Part shown: one piece after another, positions 1 to 12,335 of the stretch | Position numbering within the stretch: position 1 is the stretch's first letter | Layout of the letters: each line of letters starts with the position of its first letter | From: Chionis minor | Taxonomy: Eukaryota > Chordata > Aves > Charadriiformes > Chionididae | Length of the DNA: 64,000 bases | Reading direction: 5' to 3' | Assembly: GCA_013398295.1 (NCBI GenBank) | Contig: VZSF01006722.1 | Location: forward strand, 1,686,198-1,750,197 | Notes under the pieces: model-generated | What the model was told of the DNA's origin: nothing | The model's database searches: none | The model's input: the letters and a program-made list of their open reading frames with translations, nothing else | Program-made: the position numbers and the translations under genes

Positions 1-3000
1 GTCTGCCTTTGACCATGCCTTAATCTGCATTTTTCAGGACAAAAATTTCTTGGCCAATGTGCTGATCACCCAACTAGAATTTTTAAGTACCCTCTGAAAT
101 TCTCTCATCTAAATAGCACTGTGTCCTCTGCACATTTTGCTATCTCATTGTTCACTTAATGAGAAGTATGGACATATTTTATTTCTGCTGTACTGGCAGA
201 AGATTTATGTCTCTACAGATTCTTCAGCATGACTGTGTGAGCCATGGTAATTTTTTTAACTGTGCTATTTTAATTCATATTTTGAGTAGAAATTACACAT
301 AGATAAATAGAAGTAAGTTCCTACTGAGATGAAGACCACTGAAGTCAGGATTATCATACTGTTTTTTGACTATTATTATATGTCGTTCAAAGATGACCTG
401 ACCTGAACTTTCTTCCCTCATCTTAGAAAAAGAAACATGAATCAGAAGTCAGCCTCCCGTTTTAATCAAATTCCCTTGATTATCTGGTATGGATCTAAAG
501 GAGGAAGTTTTAAATAGCTCCTACAATGGAAATATTTCAGAACTAATCTGACAGCACAAGCAAAAAGAGGTAATTAATAAAAGCAAATGAAATTACATTG
601 TAGTAATCAGGGAATAGCTCAGGAAAGGGCACAAAGACTACAAGAACCAGCTGATTACTGTGGATTGTTTCTACATTAAAAAAAAAATAAATAAATCCAT
701 CCATGCCCTTCAGGCTACCAAAAAGGAAGAAATAAAAAGGAAAACATAAATTTGTCTGTCTATACAAATGCATTACTGGATTGCAGCTTGCTGGACTTTG
801 CAAAAAGAGAGCAGTTTCATATCAATACAAAAAACCCATAGCTTTTATTATATAGTTTTCTTTCTGGGGAATCAGGGATTGTTTTCTGCAATGGAGTTAA
901 TGTGGGTGTTAACTGGGTGGCAAATCCTGAGCCAGACTTCTTGCTGAATGATTAGGAAGGAAAACCAAAATCCTTCACTGAGGACACAGCTGCCATTTCT
1001 TGCCCTATCACAGCTCTTGAGAATAATGAAGTTTTATACCACCCAAAGAGCCTCTTACCTGGGGGTATTGCTGATAACTCTGTTGTCTTCTTGCATGGGC
1101 ATAAGAAAGATACTGGAGAAATGACACTGGGCTGCACAGAGAAACCCCAACAACTATGGAACAGTTGAGGTTCACCTTACATCAAAATGGAGGTTTGCCA
1201 TTGAGCTCTGGCCAATGCAAAACTTGACAAACCATTAAAAGACCCTGCGAACACTCCCTGAGTCCTTCTTTAGCCAGTGAGAAGTAAAGTATCTCAAGTG
1301 TTGTGCCTTGAATATGTAAAGCAATAGTGATCTTTACCATAAAGTGCCAATGAAAAGAAGTTTATGTATCCAAACTTACAATTCATCAAAGGTCAAACAA
1401 AATCTACCACATGCTAACAGATTAGTATCCTGAAGTATTCTAAAAATATTTTTCAACCTGACAGATTAACTAGCAAACTACAAAATAAGCTGGTATTTGG
1501 GAAGGTGTGTTACAAGGGCAGGATTGGATTGCCTTTAACAACTGGTTTTCTCTGTAAGGTGCATGCCTTAGTTTTCAAATGTTTGTTAAAGATAGAAACT
1601 AAAGCAAAGCTGGATGCAATTGTAACCCCCTGGAAAACCCTCTTCTGTAAGAGGATCAAGTTAGGAGACTCTGCAAATTGATGAGCTGTAATATAAAACT
1701 TAATGTATAGTCATCATCAACTGAGCTAACTTAGAAACTGGAAAGCCTTGTCTTAGAGTTAATGCCTTAATCCCAACATATCATTCACACTGTGAGAAAA
1801 AATGTCAGAAACTGAAAATCCATGAAACAAGGTTATAGAAAAAAAAAAAAGAACAAAATAAACATTGTGACTAACAATGTGCTGATATTGATTTGTTTTC
1901 ATTCCTCCAATAGGTACCTACTTTCTGGTTTGCCAAAATCTGACAGCATCCTTTATGTTCAAGTTATTCTGAGGCCTGATCTATTATGCCTTTGACTAAA
2001 CATTAATTATGAGTATCTATGCCAACCATTGCCACTAAAAAATGGGTATTTATCCCCATTTGCCTGAGCTCAGAGGTATTAATCTCTCAAAGTTTTGGAT
2101 TGCCAGAAAATAAAACTGTGATGGTAAAGGATGTGGTTACATGGTAAATAGTGGAGAAATTTCCTTTTAACTAAACACAAAAAGAGTTTCCTGATTATTA
2201 ATGACAAGCTCGTGTTTGGGACCTAGCTAAATCAAAGCCAAGTGTTCTCAGCCACAGAAACAACAAAAATTATGACTGCATGATAATCATATGTGCTTTG
2301 ATTATGTGCAGCCTACAGGCTCCTGCGGATCTTCCTAGCATGTAGCCTGGGCTCAGCTCATCTTTTTTCCCATGACCAACCACACCAGCCCAAAACCCAC
2401 CAACTTTCATAATTGTGTAGTTAAAGAAGGGAGGAGGAGGTAGGGAAATGTAGCCTGAGGACCACCACTTTGCCAAGGCCCTGCCTATATCTGCCCCAGT
2501 GGAGTAGACAAAGCAGCAGACAGTTCCTACAAGCTCAATCACACATGTATCTACATGGAACAGGACTCAGCACCCTCTGTGCTGTGACTGCCAGGCTAGG
2601 ACTCTTCAGCAAGCTGCATGAGATCCTTTCACCATTTCCCAAGAGGATACAGAGGGATATGGATGCCCTCCCCTTGGAGAGAACCTTGGTGTGAGAAAGG
2701 AAGAGAGGAAAGGAAGAACTCTTTCTTGGATTTTCTATTTGTGTACAAAGGTTTTGAAGGACTTTTTGGACATTCTCAAAAGCACTGAACCAAGAGACAC
2801 CATACCATGGACAAGAAGGACACACACTGGAGAGGCATCATCAAGATTCAGTGAAGGAACACAATAAAGACCACTGCAAAAGCCATGTTGGTCCTAAAGT
2901 TTTCTGTTTAGTGTCTAGAGCAAGGGCTTTCTTGATATATACCAGATACAGGCCAAGATAATACAGACAAGCAAGTTATTTGCCCTCAAGGACTACATCT

Positions 3001-4979
3001 GTGTTGCTAAAATAACAAGGCCACGTCATGGGCTCCAGCAGTTGCATGTTCTTGCCCATTCTGGGTGTTCCCTTAGTCCCTGGCCTCATGTTCTTCGTAG
3101 GATGTTTGAATCAGGTCACTAAGTTTTGAGGGGCAAGAGGGTTTAACAGTGCACACACACACACAGTGCCGCACTCCTTGGCTTCAGGGCCAGCAAAAAG
3201 TCTTTGGCACATCTTATTTCTTAGTATAGAGACGTAGGTGCACAAAAGATGTCCTAAAAAGCAAAGAGGCGCCGCGTTACCAGTGGTAAAATACAGACAA
3301 GAATAGCACTCATCTTCAGTACGAATACTATTAGTAGAAAAGTTCCGCGGTGCCCTGGCTATTCCTTCCTCCATAGTGAGAATGCACCCTGCCATGAGTG
3401 CTTGTAATGCAGGTGTTCCCATACCATGAAAAACATGCCAGTAGTGTTGCTTACACCATTTCAAAGTCGCAAGGAGTCAGGAACTGTTGCTGCTGATGAC
3501 GGTGGTGCCTGCTGCCACTGCTAACTCTACTACCCTTAACTCCTCCCCTGAGAGATGGTAGAAATGACAAATTGAAGTGTTAATTTGTTAAACTGCAATA
3601 GCACTGTCAAATTATCCTGGCTTAATGCTAAAAATAATTCCATTCATTACTACAGAGCCAAAACAAGTATCAACTACAGAGCCAAAACAAGCACCAAACC
3701 TTTTGATAGTAAAATTCCGTGTGCAGAGCAGTCTTACAAGCCCAAGAGAAAAAACAGGGAAACAGGTAGGTGGCTCAGAGTATTCAGCTCATACAAAAGG
3801 AGCAAGTCCAACAAGGATGTTGCCTCTGAAGACACTTCAGAGAGTGAGCAGATGCATCTGCTGAACACCCCTGAGGTTCACCAAAGAAGTGGCTTTAACC
3901 CTAGCTTCTGTGACTGCTGCTCTGGTGGTATCACTCCTGACAAAACCAACAAGTAGTAAGTAGTGAATGGCATCCTAACATATAAAGAAAAAAATACACT
4001 GTCACAATTTCTTTTTTGTTTTGTTTTGCTTGGTGGATGGAGGCCAAGAGGAGCCCGTTCCAAGCATCAGGGCCAAAATATCAGCTGCAATTAAAACATT
4101 GCTGACAATGTTGTTGAGGCTACACAAGATGGAGCAGACTACAGGTCACCCTGCAGCTTGGAGGTATATTGGCACTGTGATGGTAGCAGTAATAAAAATG
4201 TGTCTGTGTCAGTAAAGTAAGCAAATATGACTCAAAGCACAGGCAGTAGACAGGCTGAGTAAGAATTCGCTTTTCTAAACACAACCACAATTTGAAGTGC
4301 CAAGGCATGGTGGCCTACAGAGCCTCACCGCTGGACAGCTGCTGTGGAAATCTAACAGGATATAATTGAAATTAATGGTAGAAGAAAGCAACACTCACAA
4401 GACTACCACAATTACTGCTTTGCAAAAGACAACGTTCTTTTATATCACTGATGTATTCAGGGAGACATTAGATAAAGTGAATCTATGCCATTTGGTAAAA
4501 TACCCTTGTATAGGGGTAATTAAGAAGGGGGGTAGGTAAATGCAGGCACTGCAGAGGCCCTGCCATATTCTCACAGGGAAATACAGAGTTGTGGGTGGAA
4601 AAAAACCCAGGAACAACTGGAAGAGAGAGCACAGCCTTCACCATCTGGGAACTTAACTCCCCTTGTCTGGGAATGATCTCTAAGCCCACGTTAAAAGATC
4701 AATGAACTGCAAAAGATGTCTCAGTCTGCCTGGGAATCTGAAGAATGAGTGGAATTTGGTTCTGCTTTGATTTCAATTTACCCTGCCCACATTACAATTT
4801 TGCAACATACTGTCAACCTAAAAATATTTGTTCTGTTGCCAGTGTCCTGTCACTACAGAAAGGGAAACAGTGATATTTTGATCCTGATGGGTAAATGGCA
4901 ATTGCATGTGAAATAAAGTGGGGGTGCAGTGGTGGTGCGAGGGGGGGATAGCTAGGGGAAGAGTCATTCCCTAAATAAC
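1..4979. other. Non-coding stretch, no gene seen
   Basis: No exon, repeat family or RNA gene could be recognised on either strand. The sequence is AT-rich with few CpGs. It holds short A-runs near 670 and 1,842, a short CA run at 3,151-3,165 and a 24-bp tandem duplication at 3,651-3,691 (listed separately). Open frames around 3,111-3,464 (minus) and 3,585-3,956 (plus) were examined. The plus frame begins with TTG and has no ATG until late, and neither resembles a protein I know. Confidence 0.6.
3651..3691. repeat. 24-bp tandem duplication, two copies
   Basis: The 17-base word TACAGAGCCAAAACAAG occurs at 3,651-3,667 and again, identical, at 3,675-3,691, giving a period of 24. The period is a multiple of three, so the open frame across it carries an 8-residue repeat. 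That frame has no early ATG and is probably not translated. This is most simply a local replication-slippage duplication. Confidence 0.8.
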
Positions 4980-5770
4980 CCAGTAAGCCAATGCTTTAAT
5001 ACTCATTGTGAAGCATGATCATGCCGCTAATGAAGCAATAAATCCTCCCTTGCATTGGTGCTTGAGGGAGGGGGGTCAGAAGGTGGAGAGAGCTCCCTTT
5101 CCTTTCTCATTACAAGCAGCAAAGCAAAATGCTTTAATAAAGCTCAGTAATGTCCTAGAAGGAATAATCAGCTAATGCTTCTCCTCGTGAACCCAGGCTG
5201 CAAAATGGCATGGCCTCTTGGATTCTCCAGCGTTCCTCTTCAGACTCCTGTCCTACCGCCAGCACCAAGCCTGGCCCTGCTCTCCCCATCCTCTTCGCCA
5301 AACTTCATCCACTTTGGGATTTCGATACTTGACTTCTAGGCCTGCATCAGCCAATTTAAGCATAAGCATCATTGATTAATGACTAATCCCCCCCCACCCC
5401 TCCCCCACATATACTAAAATGCCCTTATTTGAAATCGTAAAAGAGAGAAACATTTACTTTCCCCAAAATTGAAACTGGCAATGAAAAATGAGCAAAGCCC
5501 CTCTCTAATTAACGCTAATTTGTCTGCCTTGTGTACGCACTAGTGAGGGAGCCACAGTACGCTGCAGATCAGAAGATAAAAGCACACTCAGGAGTTCAAC
5601 CGCTTTAGAAGCACAACATCTGTTAGCCATGTTATTCTGCAGCTACCCAACAAGCAGAGCACTCTTCATAACGCTTAATAGCTTATGCATTATGTATGCA
5701 GCTGTTGATACAGCGGCACTTGGGTTCAGGGTTTCATTCTGTGCAAGCCTCAAATTATAAAACTATGGGC
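4980..5770. promoter_or_regulatory. Candidate conserved non-coding element
   Basis: This stretch carries a dense set of homeodomain-type words: ATTAATGACTAAT near 5,371-5,386, CTAATTAACGCTAATTT near 5,505-5,521, and an octamer-like ATGCATTATGTATGCA near 5,686-5,701. It also has AT-rich blocks with unusually little simple sequence, apart from a C-rich run at about 5,387-5,407. Such clusters are typical of vertebrate developmental enhancers. This is motif inference only; conservation could not be measured here. It may equally be ordinary AT-rich intergenic DNA. Confidence 0.25.
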
Positions 5771-7754
5771 AAATTGGGGAGTGTCTCTCTCTCTCCCGTC
5801 TCCTTTCTCACATGGTAAGTGAGAGCTCAGGGCCAAATTTTGCTCCTGGTTGTGCTAATACGGCTCCACTCAAAATCAGCCTGGCGTAACACGGAACAGT
5901 ATCTGACTGACTCCATCCTTAATTCACTCAGTGTGTGGAATTAGAATAAAATTGCAAGAAATCTCATTAGAAGAGAACATTTTAAGGCACCTATTGTTAT
6001 AATACCCTTGATTGATTTATCCACTACATTATTATTACAAATTAATAAAGGAAGGGTATGCATTAATGGAGTTTATAGGTTTTTCAGTTACTGTTTTCCA
6101 ATTATTCTTTCTAGTATTCAATTCACTAGCTTCTTCATATAATTTATCTATAACTCCAATGCATTATAGTGCTTCAGAATTCATGAAGTATATACAAAGC
6201 ATATAAATCCTATTAACTCATCTCATCATACTTATAATTGAGTCAATTAAAACGTTCTGTATGTCTATGGTATATAAAGGGGAGGGAGAATAAAACTGAG
6301 ACCAAGGGGTTAATAAATTCTTGATTATCTACATTTTCTTAAACTTTTCTGCTACAGCGGAGCCAAGATGCAGCACGAACATGCTGCCTTCTGCTCCTTA
6401 GACCCTCTAGCTCAGGATGCACTGTCCAGGGAACGTAAGACTTGAGTGCAGCTTACAAGGATTTTCATACTCATTCTAAGGCCAAAGGGACCATTTTGCC
6501 ATTCTAATGTGACTACTCACATGACACAAACCCATAGGATTCACTCAGGAATTCCTTTATAAAGCTAACAGTTTCTGGAAGAGTCTTTTTTAAGTATCCA
6601 TCCTTCATTTAGGGATTTCCAGCTATTTGTTCCCATGTAGTAACATCGCCTCACTGATAAAAATAGACATCCTGGCAGGTTTTCACACCATATATGCACG
6701 CCCATGTTAGGTATCTAGCTTAGGAACGATTCAACAGATCAAAGCGAAGGACTCAAGTTCCCTGCCTAGTCAATGAAAAGAGGCAGTCAGTCAGCTCCAG
6801 CGTATTGAGTCAGAGCATCTAAATGAGATGCCTGAAAGAGCTAAAAACAGACTAGAAGAATAAATACCTACCCTGACTTCTGTTCTGAAACATTCGAGAT
6901 CCTCCTCCTACTGATAGCTGTTCCTTCCAACTATTGTCTTTGGCAATACACTTCATTTGCTAGACTGAATAGGCAGCTACTTTCTCTATAGCCATACTTA
7001 CAACTCCATAATAATTAAAACACATGGAATTTGCAATGTGACAGAGAGACGGATTTTCCAGAACTCAGCTCATTCATAGTGGTCTTTTCTCACCTCCTCC
7101 CTTTTTGCTGCTATCATTATTTCAGTGCCAACGTAGACTGCAACTCAACACTGGGTTTCGGTAACAGAATCCTAAGTGCCACTGAAGTGAATATGTGCGA
7201 CAAAGTAATTTAAGTGCTTTTGAAAATCACACCCTTGAACTCTTGATACGATTGCAGCATTATCCCGGCCACAGAATCCCTGTGCAACATCAATGTATTA
7301 ATTCCTATTTGTAAGGCGCTTTGAAGATGCTCATACTACTGCATTGCACCCTGCAGATTTTCATTGGTGCTAACATGGCACAACTCCATTTTCCCCCTCC
7401 CGCCAGCCTGAACCAGTCTATTGAGAGCAACAAGAAAGACCAGAAAATGTTTTTTCCCATACATTTGAGAAGACAAATTTTGATGTCCCAGCATGAATTA
7501 TTCCACACCACACAAAAATGCTAATTAAGCCTTTATTCTATAACCTGACAGATGTTTCTGATGCACTGTTCATTCATTTCATACTGTACAAAAGCTAAAG
7601 TTTTAAACTTTTGTATTATGACAAAATCAGCATTATTCATGAAGACAGCCATCAAAAGTCTACTTGAAGGGCTGTCCCATTCCTCAGAGGGAAGACAATT
7701 TAAAGACACGGCTGAAGACTGCCCTCCCTTGTGCATTAGGTAGACATGCCACAG

Positions 7755-7755
<1 letters not shown>
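5771..7755. other. Non-coding stretch, nothing recognised
   Basis: AT-rich single-copy-like sequence. Open frames at 6,012-6,206 and 7,031-7,213 are short and unlike known proteins. No repeat family was recognised. Confidence 0.55.

Positions 7756-7786
<31 letters not shown>
7756..7786. repeat. (CA)n microsatellite
   Basis: An uninterrupted CA dinucleotide run of about 15 units (31 bp). It explains the HTHTHTH and VCVCVCV runs in the open frames that cross it. This length range is often polymorphic in birds. Confidence 0.95.
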
Positions 7787-7788
<2 letters not shown>

Positions 7789-8123
7789 AATCCACAGGCC
7801 CCCATTCCTTCTCCCCACACACCTCCACTTGTCTTTCCTACTAGGAGCGTTTTCTGCTGCACATAAATTACAGTCCTGGTGGCTTACATCTGTTTCACGT
7901 ACCCAGCCCACACAGCCTAATGCTATTCATACAGAGAAACAGTTCAGGCAGAAGAAATGGCTGCTTTTGTGACTGTAACGCCACAGGGGAAAAGGTGAAT
8001 CCAAAGGTTTTGTGCCTGATCGCCCTACTCCTCTGTTGCAGGGAAGTTTGTCGCTGTACCCTTCCATCCCAACAGTGATCAGTGTCCACCAGAGCAACCC
8101 ACTGTGCAGTCCTCCTGCGTCCC
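7787..8123. other. Non-coding flank upstream of the LTR
   Basis: Mixed-composition sequence that leads directly into the LTR at 8,124. I looked here for the end of a retroviral internal region (polypurine tract, pol or env-like frames) and saw none, which supports a solo LTR. Confidence 0.55.
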
Positions 8124-8791
8124 TGTCCTGGTTTGAGCAACACGGGACTAATTTCTTTCCTAATGCTTGGGAAAACTGTGCTTTTAGAACTCTAGTGTCT
8201 GAATTTGTGAAGATATTTACTTTACAGCCAACTATGGTGTGTGGGTTTCAAGGTCTCAGTGTTTTCGAGCTCGCCAGGTGCAGGGATGAGGAGGAGCCAG
8301 ACTCGGGCACTTGACCCAAGCCGGCCAACAGGATTGTTTCATACCATGAATATCACATTCAGTATAAATTTTGAATCAGTATAAAGTTTGATGTGAAGTG
8401 CTCTTTCTCTTCCTTGATGGCAGTGACCTTGAGAATTCCTTGCCCCAGTGCCAGGCCCCTGAGGCCTTCCCTTCCTCCCGAAGCCGTAGCGCTCGCAGTG
8501 TCCGACATTTGCTGTCCACTGCTGGGAGTGCATGGCTTCCTACCAATACAATTGTCTGAGTATAATGCTTGTATATTGGTTTTTTTTATATTGGTACTGG
8601 GATCAATATTGGTTCTTTAGTGGTATTAATGTTAATCATCTAGTCTTATTCTATTAAATCTGTTTATATTTCATCCCCTGGCTTTCCTTGATTTTTTCCC
8701 AAGTCCCCTTCCTGCGTGGGGAGGGGTCATTGAGTGATAGAAAAATTGTCTAAATGACAATAAATTGTTGTGGGTTTCTCAAACCATAACA
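8124..8791 (+). mobile_element. Solo LTR of an endogenous retrovirus (ERVL-like)
   Basis: The element is 668 bp, begins TGTCCTGGTTTGAG and ends CTCAAACCATAACA. These ends form a 14-bp terminal inverted repeat with two mismatches and the canonical TG...CA termini. The flanking 5-mers GTCCC (8,119-8,123) and GTTCC (8,792-8,796) match at 4 of 5 positions, fitting an old 5-bp target-site duplication. Inside are a TATA-like TATAAA (8,363-8,368), ATTAAA (8,653-8,658) and AATAAA (8,759-8,764), ordered as expected for U3-R-U5 on the plus strand. The start and the segment CCAGGTGC...GACCCAA...GGCCAA resemble the common avian ERVL-type LTRs I know. No gag, pol or env sequence lies on either side, so the provirus probably collapsed by LTR-LTR recombination. 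The subfamily is not assigned. Confidence 0.8.
8363..8368 (+). promoter_or_regulatory. TATA box within the LTR
   Basis: TATAAA lies 239 bp into the LTR and upstream of the ATTAAA and AATAAA signals, the position expected of a U3 promoter. A second TATAAA follows about 16 bp later (8,379-8,384). Activity is unknown. Confidence 0.45.
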
Positions 8792-9320
8792 GTTCCCTGG
8801 CGTAGCGCTGGTTTTGGCCGATGGCTGTGCTGCACCACTCCTGCTGTTGCACTTGCCAGGATGGACAGGCAAAGTCCAACTCAGATTTTGCACATGGATT
8901 TCTATCCTCCCCTAACTGTCCTATGGCACCTATACCCCAGCGAACGGCCTGTTCCGGACTCAACCTATCCCCATTCCCAGGGAGGAGCTCCATGCCCGGC
9001 ACCGGGGCTGCCTCCAGAGCCCCCCGGCTGCCCTGCTCCTGACCAGGGGGGTGGGATGAACCCTGGCTGCCAGGTCCTGCCCTGCCACCACAGGGAGCCC
9101 CCTCTGCTCCCAGCGCCCAGCCCTTGCTGTGCCCCGATGTTTCTCCCAAGCAAACCACAATTGGCTCCCATCGTCGCCTTCACTGCAGTGTCACTGCAAA
9201 CTTGTCTTCATCCCTGTTCCTTTTGTCCTATCTTCTACACAATTTCCTTCTGTATTTTTGTCTCCTCTTACATATCCCTGTTCCCTTTTCTCCTCTGTTC
9301 CCCTAAGAAAGCACATTAAT
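8792..9320. other. C-rich, CpG-poor stretch after the LTR
   Basis: GC content rises here, mainly as CCC and CCT runs between about 8,930 and 9,140, with few CpGs. A plus-strand frame of 184 codons crosses it, but it starts at TTG inside the LTR and its product is proline- and cysteine-rich low-complexity sequence. I do not consider it a gene. A TGG follows the LTR end by a few bases, as a primer-binding site would, but no retroviral leader or gag follows. Confidence 0.5.
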
Positions 9321-10759
9321 ACTCCAACCTACTCAGTCTCCTACCCTTGTCACCAAACCAACATCTGAGCAAACACTTGTCCTTTTCTCCTTGCTCTCTG
9401 GTGTAACTGTCAGGAAAAGAAAGATTTCTTTAAAAATACAGACTCAGCAACTACACACTTGGAAGGAAGGTTGTCCCTGGGGTAGTGATTATACATATAA
9501 AGACAACAATAAGACTGAATGCTGCAAAGCTGTGTAGCAAAGGTAGACATCTTAAAGTCCATCTTTACAATTCTCCAGAGGTTTAGTATGTGTAGCATAA
9601 AAGAGCCTTTTTTACACATATGTAAGGGCTGTGAAAACAATTAATTTGCCTGTTCATCACAAATTGCAGTACAACACATCTCAAGAAACACGTCAGTAAG
9701 AGGACGAACACAAACAAGTATGCATGAAATAATAGATGCACAGAAATAAACATCTCTAATAAAGGATCCATCTATTTTCTTTCTATTTGCAAATGTTTTA
9801 GATTGTATTTATTAACAATATAGACCAGAGTTGTTATCTGTTACTATAAAGCTGAAGACCTAAGGGGTGTGGTCCATTACTTATCAAAGAAAAGCTAAGT
9901 AGTCACCTGATCATTGCTTTATGTATTTACACAGAACATCAGTAGATACTCACATGGAATAAAGATTTCTAAAAACAGAATTTAACTGAGCCAAAATGGT
10001 CTATGTCAAATTCATTGCTGCACAGCAAAGACAGAGTTAGGTGAGTAAAACCTGGAAGCGTGGCACGGATAATTTACTACAAGTTTATCAAGAATCATGA
10101 TGGAATATTAGACTATGGATGTGACCAAAAAAAAAGGAAAGCATGAGGACTTCCATATTAGGTTCTGCAGATCCTAAAGGTGATGTCCCTTCCTTCTGCA
10201 AGGTTGAATCCAAAGACCAGATTTATGTACACGATCCCTGTTCATGGGAAGAAATACACACTTCAAAGAGGCAATTCAAAAAATCCGTACTCTGATCATA
10301 TATCTTGAGCAAGCAACTGGGCAACACTACAAAGAAGAATGCGATACTTAAGCTGTCCTTCCTGTGAACGCGTAAGAACTGGGAGAACCAGAGACAGGCT
10401 CCCCTGCTGAGCTGGATGGATGGCAGAGGAAACAGAAAGGGCACCTTTCCTCTCTCGCACAAACTCAGCTACTCTGTGGTTCAGGATCTGTAACACCGGA
10501 GAATAAGAAATGCAGCGATGAATTTTCAAATACCAGTTGCACAGCAACCTTTTTTACAATAGTCTTGGTGTTAGGGCAGTCTTCTCAGATGCAGGACAGT
10601 GGGGTTTGCATAAACCCAGGCTGAGACAGCAATTAACTTCAGTTTTCCTACTGAAAAAACCTATATGTTTGGAAGTGTTCCTGATCAATATGCATTTGTA
10701 CGGAAAACAGCTCCCTTTCTTGCTCTGCTGAGATAAGAAGACAACAGCCATACCTGCCT
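9321..10759. other. Non-coding stretch, nothing recognised
   Basis: AT-rich sequence with short open frames only. No repeat family, exon or RNA gene was recognised. Confidence 0.55.
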
Positions 10760-11008
10760 CCTGATGAACTAGATGTAAGGAAGAAATTTTTTACAAGGGT
10801 GGTGAAACACTGGCACAGGTTGCCCAGAGAGGTGGTAGATGCCCCATCCATGGAAACATTCAAGGTCAGGTTGGACGGGGCTCTGAGTAACCTGATCCAG
10901 TTGAAGATGTCCCTGCTTATTGCAGGGGGGGTTAGACGAGTTGATCTTTGAAGGTCCCTTCCAACTCCAAATCAAATTCTGTGATTCTGTGATTCTATGA
11001 TTCTATGA
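10760..11008 (+). mobile_element. CR1 LINE, 5'-truncated 3' end
   Basis: The plus strand encodes the last part of the CR1 ORF2 protein, reading roughly DVRKKFFTRVVKHWHRLPREVV followed by the DAPSMETFKVRLDGAL block. It then runs into the 3' UTR with the GGTCCCTTCCAACTC signature and a tail of ATTCTGTG / ATTCTATG octamers (about 10,976-11,008). CR1 elements insert without a poly(A) tail and usually as short 5'-truncated copies, as here. The tail ends in ATTCTATGA units, unlike the copies at 31.3 and 33.8 kb. It is dead as a retrotransposon, lacking the endonuclease and reverse transcriptase. Confidence 0.93.
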
Positions 11009-12335
11009 AGGACCAAGTCCTACTAGCACATGTTGGGGGGACTCAGCATACTTAAGAGGTGGTGGCCAACAAGAGGTTTAGGAGCACACAACTTAGGCAA
11101 AAGCTATGAGTTGAGGAGCTGTGTCTTACCTGTGGAGCATGAATGTTTCAGAGGAGCTTCCCTCCAAATGACCTGTATCAGCCAGGCATGGGACCTGCAT
11201 GCAGTCAGAGTGCTTTCTGCCACTGAAGGCTTTTCACTGTCTCAGTTTGGAAATGCTTGGTCAGGCAAGAGCAGCCCTGGCCACCTGCGCCAAGAGAGAA
11301 CTGCAGCATGGAGAGTCTCAGGGACAAAAGACGTTGCAAGTTCAGACACCTCCAAGCTAAGGCAGCAGCTGTTGAAGGATTCCTTATTTCACTATTTTGC
11401 AGGATATATAAGACGCAGTGGGATTCATCTAATCTATATTTTGACATCCACCATACTGACCTAGTCACTCTTGATTCCCTTTTTAATGTATGGATCTTTT
11501 TCAGTCTAGGTGTCTTTAGGATATGGTCAATTTAAACTGTGTCTTACTTAAGAGGTGAAAAGCACATCCGCTCTCTTGACAGAAGAATGGGTCTACATGA
11601 CCAGTAAGCAGTAGATATCTGCTGTATGCACACTGATGTACCATCAGACACTGAATCTGTTTTGTTTTATGTGACTACATCTGTGGAGCTAGCCCTAAAG
11701 ATCACAATGACTCCTTCTGTCCTTAAAATCTATTAATCTTCTAATTAGAGCTAATTAAAATGAAATGCATTTTTACTTTCTTTTTCTAGACAACTATCTC
11801 TTTCATCATTAAAACACTGACATTTTTTAAACAAGCTCCCCTAGTAACAAGAGAACATTAATATACCTTATTAGTATTCTTTTCTAATAGTAAGACCACA
11901 GGCTTGTCCAATTACACATTTTTATACCATTAGAAAACAAAGTGTGAAGCTACCCTAGGAATAGGCTACATGTAATGGCACACTCCAGTTAGCACAAAAT
12001 ACCCAATGCAAACAGAAACCAAACAATTACATGATTCTTCCAGGTATTGGGGACCAGGGGAACACATAGTGCTTGGAAATACTCCCCTGTAGTTCATTAA
12101 TTGTCTTTAAGTGTACATGCAATAATTTTGTATTAAATATTTGGGATAAAGTTGAGTGATGTAGAAGCGGGAGAACAACAGGAAGAAAAGTAGGGGGCTG
12201 CGTAAGTAGGACATGTCTTCTCAAGCTTTCAGCTCTCTCTTTATAGCTCTTATGAAAAGCTTGCGGTGGCAGAAGACAACAGGAGATGTGCCATTTAAAC
12301 ACAGGTAGGCCATTAATATATTGTTTAGAGTAATT
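11009..12335. other. Non-coding stretch with one 144-codon frame
   Basis: A plus-strand frame with a true ATG (11,030-11,464, 144 codons) starts 22 bp after the CR1 tail. The ATG context is weak (C at -3) and the translation resembles no family I know; I treat it as chance. The remainder is AT-rich and without recognisable repeats. Confidence 0.45.

Noticed and set aside
3585..3956. 123-codon plus-strand frame with an in-frame 8-residue duplication
   Set aside because: It opens at TTG with no ATG in the first two thirds, and I recognise no family. The duplication is explained by a 24-bp tandem repeat.
9075..9110. Possible CTCF site (AGGGGGC on the minus strand)
   Set aside because: Only the AGGGGGC core matches; the flanking positions do not fit the CTCF consensus.
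8765..9319. 184-codon plus-strand frame, the longest in the window
   Set aside because: It starts at TTG inside the solo LTR, and the product is low-complexity proline- and cysteine-rich sequence expected from C-rich DNA.
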